This document shows, one piece after another, positions 51,201-58,500 of a stretch of 64,000 bases of DNA. This DNA comes from Luteimonas salinisoli (lineage in GTDB: Bacteria; Pseudomonadota; Gammaproteobacteria; Xanthomonadales; Xanthomonadaceae), in the NCBI RefSeq assembly GCF_013425525.1, contig NZ_JACCKA010000085.1, positions 1 to 64,000 on the forward strand, given 5' to 3'. The translations under genes and the position numbers were made by a program. Position 1 is the stretch's first letter. Every line of letters starts with the position of its first letter. The notes below the pieces were generated by a model. It was not told where the DNA came from. It was given only the letters and a program-made list of their open reading frames with translations, and ran no database searches.

Positions 51201-51882
51201 CGAAGGCCTGTGCGGCCGCCTGCAGCATGGGACCCGGATCGGGCAGCGGGCCCGGCGGCGGCGGCAGGAGCACCGGCTCGCGCACCAGCGCCGACAGGTC
51301 CCTGGCCAGCGCCTCCGGGCCCTGCGGCCACAGCGCATGCAGGTCGTCGACGGCGTCGGCGTCCACCGCGTGCGAGCGCCACAGGTCGGCGGCGATCCCG
51401 GCGCGCAGTTCCGCGTCGCTGGCCAGGAGCTCCGGCGGATCGAAGCCCTGCCCGCTTTCCAGCGCGTGCTCGCGCAGCACCCGGGCGCAGAAGCCGTGGA
51501 TGGTGAAGATGGCGGCCAGGTCGATCTCGTCCACGGCCTGGCGCAGCCGGCGGCGGACGTCTGCCTCCGGTTCACCGCTGCGCTCCAGGTGCGCCTGGAT
51601 CAGCGTGCGCATCAGCTCCGCCTCGGGCGAATCCTCCATGGGCAGGCCAGCCGCGACCTCCGCCGCCAGCAGCAGCCGTTTGCGCACCCGCGCGCGCAGC
51701 TCCTGGGTGGCGGCCTCGGTGAAGGTCACCGCCAGGATCTCGCCCACGCGCAGGCCGCGCTCGAGCACCAGCCGCGCCAGCAGGGTGGCCAGGGTGAAGG
51801 TCTTGCCGGTGCCGGCGGAGGCCTCGATGGCGAACACGCCTTGCAGCGGCTGGGTGAGGTACGGATCCCGTGGCGCGCTCAT
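48250..51882 (-). CDS. recB: RecB, exonuclease V helicase-nuclease subunit
   Basis: A 1210-residue UvrD-family helicase with C-terminal nuclease. Walker A is EASAGTGKTFTL (near residue 20-31), motif II VDEFQDTDPRQWQIF, motif III-IV FLIGDPKQAIYGFRGGD, motif V VTLHKSKGLEYP and motif VI LLYVGLTRTRDAL. The nuclease site is visible as DLTYLHEGRWYVLDYKSNRL. I chose ATG 51882, which overlaps the recC stop (ATGA). It is essential for the exonuclease and Chi-dependent repair role of the complex. Confidence 0.96.
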   Translation of the reverse strand: MSAPRDPYLTQPLQGVFAIEASAGTGKTFTLATLLARLVLERGLRVGEILAVTFTEAATQELRARVRKRLLLAAEVAAGLPMEDSPEAELMRTLIQAHLERSGEPEADVRRRLRQAVDEIDLAAIFTIHGFCARVLREHALESGQGFDPPELLASDAELRAGIAADLWRSHAVDADAVDDLHALWPQGPEALARDLSALVREPVLLPPPPGPLPDPGPMLQAAAQAFAEAARTHGDGFRDELLRAAEGKVLHGGSYKAEWIEDLFAQLSRWCDRAEPGSRFHHAKLEQLHRETLLKRTSKAGAGRTPDSPLCDAVEEYAAALAEVDRLREARQAALLHRLRGDARRRLRQHKQQARVLTYDDLIDRVADALQGEHGDALAGRLRAQYRIALVDEFQDTDPRQWQIFNRVFGAGSPEPALFLIGDPKQAIYGFRGGDVETYLAAQHTAHMAPPLAHNFRSRPAVLGSLEALYGQAQSAHEDDPGNIAPPFIDPRIRFHPVQPGGAREDAEYQRNGAPAPALTLWQAPEPTERDAKGNPKPHPSPRSRDLATQACVAAIHGVLTDARAGRATINGEPVRPGDIAVLVRKHSEAILIRDALAAVGIPAVAAGKQSLFATPEARELHTLLQALVHGSDDRRLRAALATVLVGEDAHAIAALDAEGATLQRKQMEALAWRERLQRGGPLALVGELCAQHAPRLLGLMDGERRLTNYLQLAEQLQEAQRNALGLHGLLDWLARAIAEASADDEAQQLRLESDARRVQVVTLHKSKGLEYPLVYLPYVGIGSQARSPGRKVTVHGDDGRVLHWKLQQEDSGWNDACEAWQRSERAEDARLLYVGLTRTRDALWLATGTFFCHTRSPLWPMVSDPEALTARAPDAIAIDAAQPPAQLPWLGAETVEAVPAARTATRPLASDWWVYSFTQLANADAGHDLSTAATQPAAGGRDEPEDNPEAAPTEAADIDPRFGGARFGVVLHEVFENADFAAWHAWRPGDDAPEGERNKITIALGKGGYAADDMDDGVAVIVPMIGHTLTTALPEGTALAAVPEDQRRPEIEFQFALAPTRVDALLALLHRHGLLAARQGFGLRRRLEGLMTGLIDLTYLHEGRWYVLDYKSNRLPGYAPAQLEEAMAHSEYHLQALIYTLALHRWLRFRLGEGYDYDRDFGGARYLFCRGIDASRGDGQGIQAWRFDPALVHALDALFAGQTSGAAA

Positions 51883-54800
51883 TCGGCGTCCTCCGGCTCG
51901 AAGCGCTCGGCCAGGCCGTCGAGCGTGGCGGGATCGGTGCCACCGTGGACCTTGCCGTCCTGCAGGGCCAGGAACACCAGCATCGCGGCGTCGACGAAGC
52001 GCTGCAGGCTGTCCTGGTCGCCGAAGGGATCGCAGCCGCGCAGGGCCTGGCGCAGGGCGTCGCCGTGCCCTTCGGCAAAGCCGCCGCCGCTGCCGTGCCA
52101 CTGGCTGCGCGCGGCCTTGACGCCGCGCTCCGGGTTCCCGGCGCAGTCGTAGTACGCCCAGGCGCTGTAGGGCGCGTACGGCAGCGGTGCGCGCAGGCCG
52201 TGGGCGCGCAGCGCGAGCAGCTCGCGCAGGGCATTGCGGGCATCGGCGGGCGACAGCTCCGGGCGCTCGAACGGGCCGGGGCCGGCGCGGCCGCCGTCGA
52301 AGAATTCCACCAGCGGCAGGTCGATGCCGGCCGCGCGCGCCAGCAGCCAGTCCAGGCCGCTGCGTACCGCGCTTGGCCCGTTGGGCTTGCCGAAGCGCAG
52401 GCGGGGGATGCCGTGCGGGTAGACGTCCTGGATGCGGCCGTGCACGCGCACGCCGTCGATCTCGACCTCGGCCAGCACCGACCCGGCTTCCGCGTCCCCG
52501 CGCCACTGCGAGAACGCCTCCAGCCACGGCGCCAGCAGTTCGCGCTGGTCGACAAGCACGCGGCGGCCGGCGGCGCCGGACGGCAGCAGGCCGCGTGCGC
52601 GCAGCGATGCGTGGATGACCGGGTCGTCCAGCCCGCGCAGCAGCTCGTTGAACAGCGCGCGCTGCAGCACGCTGCGCTCCAGGCCGGCGCCCGGCGCGGC
52701 CAGCGGCTCCAGGTCCGCGCCCTGCTCCTCGATCTCCACCAGGCGCATGCCCATGCGCGCGAGCAGTTCTTCCGCCGGGTGCAGCAGGAAACGGCGCAGG
52801 GCGCTGATCGGCAGCTCCGGCTCGGCTTCGCCCGGCGCGAACGGTTCGCCGGCGAACCACGGCGGCAGCGGCTGGCGCCTGTCGGCGGCGCCGGCGGCGG
52901 CCTGTTGCCAGCGGGCGTGGTAGGAGAAGCGGCGCGGCTCGGCCTCCGAGCCAAAGGCCTCGGCCGAGAACGGCTGCAATGGATGGCGCACCACCAGCGC
53001 ATCGGCCACGTCTTGTGCGCCCGCTGCGTGCTGGTCCACGGCGGCGTCGATCAGCTCCGACACCAGCACGGAAGGCTCGCGCCGGCTGCCGTCGCGCGGG
53101 TCGGCGCCCTGCCAGCTGGCGTAGAACACGTCCTGCGCGGCGGTGAACAGCTGCAGGAACAGGAAGCGGTCGTCGTCGCGGGTGGAGCGGTCGCCGGCGC
53201 GGCGCCTGTCGGTACCGAGCTCGGCGGTGAGCCGGTTGAGCCCGGCGGCGGGATCGCGGCGCGGGAATTCGGCGTCGTTCATGCCCAGCACGCAGATCAC
53301 CCGGAACGGCAGCAGCCGCATCGGCACCATGCGGGCGATGCTGACGCCGCCGGTGAGCAGCGGTGCGCGGGTGTCGGCCTCGGCCAGCACCGCGCGGAAG
53401 TGCGCGCGCACGGCCTCCGCCGGCACCGGGTCTTCGAAACCGGCGCTGCCGGCGGTGCTGGCGAAGCCGTCCACCAGGGTGCGCAGCCGGTCCAGCGCGC
53501 GCTGGCTCGCAGGATTGGAAGGCGGCCTGGGCAGCAGCGCGTCGAGCAGTTCCAGCAGGCGTTCGCGCCACTGCGCCGGGGGCATGGCTGCGCCCAGCAC
53601 CCTGGCGTTGCGGGCCAGCACGCGCAGCAGCCGCACCAGGGTGTCGAGCGCGTCCAGGGCGCTGCCTTCCAGGTCCGGCAGCGGGGCCAAGATGCGGCCA
53701 TCGCTGGCGCGGATCAGCGCCTCGCTGCCGCTGGCGTGGCCCAGCAGCAGGCGGTCGAGGGCAAAGGCCCAGGTGTAGGCGTCGTCCTCGGGCGCGTCGA
53801 AGCGGGCGCGGTGCTCGCCGTCCAGGCCCCAGCGCGCGCCGGCGGCCAAGAGCCAGGCCTGCAGGCGCTCGATCGCGGGCGCGTCGAGCCCGTTGGCCTC
53901 GGCCAGCGCGGGGCTGGCCAGCAGGTCCAGCGTCTCGTGCAGGCCGAAGCGCGAGACCGGCAGCGCCAGCAGGCGCACGAACACTTCGGCCAGCGGCTCG
54001 TTGGCCAGCGGGCTGGCGTCGGCCAGCGCATAGGGGATCGCGTCCTCGCGGCCGCGATCGCCGAACACCGCCTCCAGGTACGGCAGGTAGGGATCGACGT
54101 CCGGCGCCAGCACCGCCACCTCGCGGGGCTTGAGCGGCGGATCGAAGCGTTCGTCGTCGAACAGCGCGCGCAGCTGGTCGCGCAGCACCTGCAGCTCGCG
54201 CAGGCGGGTGTGGCAGGCGTGCAGCTGCAGGCTCGGGTCGTCGCGGCGCAGCGCCGGCAGGCGGGTGCGCGGGTCGGTGGCGGTGGGCGCGAGCGGCGGC
54301 GACGGGCGGCGGTGGAACAGGTCGGCCTGCAGGCGGCGCAGCAGGCTGGGGCTGGAAGAGAAAACGGGGTCAGAGTCGATTTTCCCCCGCCCATTGTCCG
54401 GGTCGGCAGAATCAGGAGGAAAAATCGACTCTGACCCCGTTTTTTCCCCAGGATCCGCATGCGCGGCGATCTCGGCCGAGGCATGCACCACTTCGTAGCC
54501 ACCGAGCACCGCCATGAAGTCCCGGCCGGCGTGGCCCCAGGCCTGCAGCAGCGGGTTCTCGGAGCGGGCGGCATCGTCGTGCGCGGCTTCGATGCCGCCG
54601 GCGCGCACCCGCTGCAGGTCGCCCCAGTAGTCGCGGCTGGGCGAGGGCACGTAGAAGTGCAGCGTGCCAACCCGCGCCTGGGTGGCCAGCACCCGCAGCA
54701 CGTCGGGCGAGACGTTGAGGGTGGCGAAGGCGAACAGTCGCGGCGGCAGGCCGGTGGGCAGCGGCGCGTCGCGCGCTTCGAAGCGGTCGAGATATTGCTG

Positions 54801-55463
54801 GATGCGCCGCGCGCGGTGGGAGCGGCCGCGGGCGATGCGCCGCCACAGGATCGCCTGCGGATCGTCCGGCTCGGCGCCCGCCTCCCAGCGCAGCAGCCAC
54901 TCGCGGCGCCAGGCCTGGTATTTCTCGAACACCGAGGCGAGCTCGCCGGCCAGTGCCCAGGCGCGCAGCGGATCATGGCTGTCGCCGTGCTCGCGCAGGG
55001 GGTGTGGACCTTCGACGCGGGTGCGCTGCGGATCGGGCCGCTCGCCGTGCGCGCGCACCGGATCCGATCCATCGACGTGCGTGCGATACGGTCCGTCGAC
55101 GTGTGCGCGCAGCGCCGCCAGCGCGGGTTGCGCCATGAACTGCGCGTCGGTCAGCGCGGCATAGAGATGCCAGTGCAGCGTCGCGACGTCGGGCTCGTCG
55201 GTGGCCGGGCCGAGGTTGGCGGTGAGCGCGCGGGCGACGAATTCGCCCGGGGTCAGGAATTCGAGGTTCGCGGCCACCCCGTGCGCGGCGGCCAGGGTGG
55301 CCTGCAGCCAGCGCCGCATCGCCACCTGCGGGATCAGCACGGTGTCCGGCGCCAGCAGTGCTTGACCCGGCGCCGGGATGCGCAGCTCATGCGCCAGCAG
55401 CCCGGCAAGCACGTCGAGCGCATTGGAGTGGTAGAGGCGGAAATCGGGCGCGGCGGCGGGCAT
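51879..55463 (-). CDS. recC: RecC, exonuclease V subunit
   Basis: A 1194-residue Chi-recognition subunit: N-terminus FRLYHSNALDVLAGLLAHEL, LIPQVAMRRWLQ, FATLNVSPDVLRVLATQA, CVLGMNDAEFPR and FLQLFTAAQDVFYASWQG, all typical of RecC. I chose ATG 55463; a longer frame upstream reads through the autotransporter gene. Two insertions stand out: a 10-residue tandem repeat (near residues 127-166) and an in-frame inverted-repeat element (near residues 341-368). Otherwise full length. Confidence 0.95.
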   Translation of the reverse strand: MPAAAPDFRLYHSNALDVLAGLLAHELRIPAPGQALLAPDTVLIPQVAMRRWLQATLAAAHGVAANLEFLTPGEFVARALTANLGPATDEPDVATLHWHLYAALTDAQFMAQPALAALRAHVDGPYRTHVDGSDPVRAHGERPDPQRTRVEGPHPLREHGDSHDPLRAWALAGELASVFEKYQAWRREWLLRWEAGAEPDDPQAILWRRIARGRSHRARRIQQYLDRFEARDAPLPTGLPPRLFAFATLNVSPDVLRVLATQARVGTLHFYVPSPSRDYWGDLQRVRAGGIEAAHDDAARSENPLLQAWGHAGRDFMAVLGGYEVVHASAEIAAHADPGEKTGSESIFPPDSADPDNGRGKIDSDPVFSSSPSLLRRLQADLFHRRPSPPLAPTATDPRTRLPALRRDDPSLQLHACHTRLRELQVLRDQLRALFDDERFDPPLKPREVAVLAPDVDPYLPYLEAVFGDRGREDAIPYALADASPLANEPLAEVFVRLLALPVSRFGLHETLDLLASPALAEANGLDAPAIERLQAWLLAAGARWGLDGEHRARFDAPEDDAYTWAFALDRLLLGHASGSEALIRASDGRILAPLPDLEGSALDALDTLVRLLRVLARNARVLGAAMPPAQWRERLLELLDALLPRPPSNPASQRALDRLRTLVDGFASTAGSAGFEDPVPAEAVRAHFRAVLAEADTRAPLLTGGVSIARMVPMRLLPFRVICVLGMNDAEFPRRDPAAGLNRLTAELGTDRRRAGDRSTRDDDRFLFLQLFTAAQDVFYASWQGADPRDGSRREPSVLVSELIDAAVDQHAAGAQDVADALVVRHPLQPFSAEAFGSEAEPRRFSYHARWQQAAAGAADRRQPLPPWFAGEPFAPGEAEPELPISALRRFLLHPAEELLARMGMRLVEIEEQGADLEPLAAPGAGLERSVLQRALFNELLRGLDDPVIHASLRARGLLPSGAAGRRVLVDQRELLAPWLEAFSQWRGDAEAGSVLAEVEIDGVRVHGRIQDVYPHGIPRLRFGKPNGPSAVRSGLDWLLARAAGIDLPLVEFFDGGRAGPGPFERPELSPADARNALRELLALRAHGLRAPLPYAPYSAWAYYDCAGNPERGVKAARSQWHGSGGGFAEGHGDALRQALRGCDPFGDQDSLQRFVDAAMLVFLALQDGKVHGGTDPATLDGLAERFEPEDAE
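54361..54443. repeat. In-frame inverted-repeat element within recC
   Basis: 23-bp arms are perfectly complementary: AAAACGGGGTCAGAGTCGAT plus TTT at 54361-54383 and the reverse complement at 54421-54443, separated by 37 bases. The strand encoding RecC reads through it as GSESIFPPDSADPDNGRGKI and following residues. It looks like a MITE/REP-type insertion tolerated in frame. Confidence 0.85.
54966..55085 (-). repeat. 4 x 30-bp tandem repeat within recC
   Basis: Four in-frame units encode RTHVDGSDPV, RAHGERPDPQ, RTRVEGPHPL and REHGDSHDPL. A partial fifth unit (RAHVDGPY) precedes them. The period is exactly ten residues, so it is a diverged tandem expansion in a surface loop. Confidence 0.85.
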
Positions 55464-55505
55464 CCGGCCATGATGCCCGAGCGCCGTCGCAGGCCGCGAT
55501 ATCGC

Positions 55506-55534
55506 GGCGCCGGACGTCGTGAACGCCCGGCGCC
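55506..55534. terminator. Possible terminator hairpin after the autotransporter gene
   Basis: GGCGCCGG and CCGGCGCC (eight-base stems, 13-base loop) follow the autotransporter stop on the minus strand. There is no T-tract, so this is only a candidate for termination between this gene and recC. Confidence 0.35.
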
Positions 55535-55540
55535 GCTGGG

Positions 55541-58500
55541 TCAGTAGCTCTTCTCGATGTTCAGCAGCAGGCCGTGGTCGCGGTCGGAGCCGTTGCCGAC
55601 TACGCCGCGGTACTCGATGCGGGTGGAGACGCCGCTGTCGTGGCCGAACATGGCGCCGATGCCGAGCATGAGGCGGTTGCGGTCGAAGCCGTCGAGGGTG
55701 GTGCGGTACAGCGGCCCGGTCAGCAGGTCGGCGTAGCCCATGGTGGCGCTGGCGTCGCCCTGGAAGTCGTGCTGGTACTCCATCCGCAGCAGCGGCGCGA
55801 ACACGCCCCAGCTGGTCTTGCTGCGGAAGTCCAGCCGCAGGCCGACGTTGCCGGTGGTGGTGTCGACGTCCATCGCGCCGTGGCGCAGCGCACCCGGGTC
55901 GTCGCCCTGCTCGACGTAGCCGTCCAGGCGCCCGCGCGCCAGGTCCAGGCGTGCGTACGGGGTCAGCTGCAGCCCGTCGCGCAGGCGGATGTCGGCGCCG
56001 GCCGAGACCGAGCCGAACCACTGCCTGCCGTCGCGCGTGCCGTGCACCAGCCCGCCGCTGGCGGTGACGCGGCGGCGCAGGTCGTACGACAGGGTCTGGT
56101 AGCCCAGCAGCGCGTCGACGAAGAAGGTCTCGCCGGGGTGGTAGCTGCCGTAGGCCGCCAGCGACCAGGCCTCGCCCTCGCTGCGGCTGTCGCGCTCGCC
56201 GACCTCGCTGTCGTCGCGGCCCCAGCCGAGCCCGGCGCCCACCGCGAACGCCGGGGAGAGGCGGTAGTCGGCGCCCACGCTCAGGCCGTCGCTCTCGAAG
56301 TCGGTGCCGGTGCCGGTGCCGTCGCGGCCCTGATGGCCGGAGCGGATCGCGCCGCCGACCCACAGCGACATGCCGCCGCCGGCACCCGTCTGCGCCGGCG
56401 CCGAGCCCGCTGCCGCTGCCGGCTCCGACGCGGCGCCGGGGGCGTCGATGCCGTGGCGGGCGTGGTCGCAGGCCTGGCCGGGGACCGCGCCCACCGGCTG
56501 CACGCACTGCGGCCTGCCGGCGCTGAAGCCGAGCTGGTTGCTGAAGCGCGGTGCGGTCTCGCCGCCGCGGTGCAGGCGTTCCAGGCGCTGCTGGAAGTTG
56601 GCGATCTGCGCGCCGGCGAAGCGCCGGGTGGCGGCCACCTGCGCTTCGAGCAGCGCACGCACTTCCGGGTCCTGGGTGGGGTCCGGGCGCTGCACCACGT
56701 TGAAGGTGATCACCGCCTCGGCCGAGGTGGCATGGGCGTTGTCGAGGGTGAAGCGCGCGCCGGCCTGGCCGGCGAACGCCGCGTCGGCGGCGAAGCTGAG
56801 TACGTAGCGCGCGCTGTCGCCGCTGCCCTCGCTGGCGATGCTGGCGCTGCCGGCCGCCGCCGGCGTCAGGCTCAACAGCGTCGCGGCGGTGAACGGGCCG
56901 CCGGTGGCGCTCTCGGTCAGCTCCACTTCCACGGTCTGCCCGGCGATCACGTCGACGCTGCGCGAGACCGCCACCGGCAGCGGATTGACCGTGACTGTCA
57001 CGGTCGCCGGCGCCGAGGTGCCGCCCGGGCCGGTCGCGGTATAGCGGAAGCTGTCGGTGCCGGAGAAGTCCGCCGCCGGGGTGTAGACGATGCCCAGGCC
57101 GTCGATCTCGGCGCTGCCGTGCGCCGGCGCCGCATCGATCGCCAGGCTATCGATGGCGCCGCTGTCGTTGTCGGTCACCGCGATGGTGACCGCGGCGCCG
57201 CCGAGCGTGGTGGCGGTGTCGTCGGCCGCCACGGGCGCTGCGCTGCTCACCCGCAGGGCGTAGGCGGCGCTGCCGGTGAACCCGAGCGCATCGGTGGCGG
57301 TGATGCCGAAGGCGAACTCGCCATCGACCGTCGGCGTGCCCGACAGGCTGCCGTCTGCGGCCAGGGCGAGCCCGGCCGGCAGCGCGCCGCTGCTCAATGC
57401 GAAGGTATACGGTGCGGTGCCGCCGTCGGCGCCGAGGGCCTGGGCATAGGCGCTGCCGCGGGTGGCGTCCGGCAACTCGTCCGGGGCCAGCACGATCTGC
57501 GGCGCCGCCACTTCCAGGGTGTAGGAAAGGGTAAGGCTGGCCGGCGTGCCACCGGCCGAATCCGTCGCCTCGACCTGGAAGGCGAAGCTGCCGCTCGCGG
57601 TCGGGGTGCCCGACAGGGTGCCGTCGGCGGCCAGCGACAGGCCCGCCGGCAAGGCGCCGCCCGCCAGCGCGTAGGCGTAGGGCGCGACGCCGCCGCTGGC
57701 GGAGAAGGCCTGGCTGTAGGCCACGCCGGCGACGGCGCCGGGCAGGGTGTCCGGGGCCAGGGCCAGGTCGGCCGCGGCGATGACGAGCGTATAGGCCACG
57801 CTGCCGGTACCGGCGGTCCCCGAAGTGCTGTCGGTGGCGGTGACGGTGAAGGCGAAACTGCCGGTCTCGGTGGGGGTGCCGGCGAGCGCGCCGGTGGCCG
57901 CATCGAACGTCAGCCCGGCCGGCAGCGGACCGCCGCCGAGCACGTAGCTGTACGGCGCGATGCCGCCGCTGGCGGAAACAGTCTGCGTGTAGGCGCTGCC
58001 GGCCACGCCGTCCGGCAGGGTGGCGGGAGCGATCGTGAGCGTGGGCACGCCGATCTCGAGGGTGTAGGCGGTGGCGCCGGTCTGGCCGTTGTCGTCGGTG
58101 GCGAGCACGGTGAACGAGGTGCTGCCCGAAGCCGTGGGCGTGCCGGACAGACTGCCGTCGGCGGCCAGCTGCAGACCGGCCGGCAGGCTGCCGGCCGCCA
58201 GGGTGTAGGCATACGGGGCGACGCCGCCGCTGGCGGCGAAGGTTGCGCCGTACGGCTGGCCGGCGGCGCCGTCTGGCAGCGTGGCCGGCGCCACCACGAT
58301 GGCCGGGCTGCCGACCGTCACGGTGTAGCTCTCGGTCACCGAGTACGGCGCGCCGGCGCCGCTGGCGCCGCTGTCGGTGGCGGTGATGTCGAAGCCGTAG
58401 CTGCCGGGCGTGGTGGGCGTGCCGGACAGGGTGCCGTCCGCGGACAGGGTGAGCCCGGGCACCGCGGTGCCGGACAGCGCGTAGAGATACGGGCCCACGC

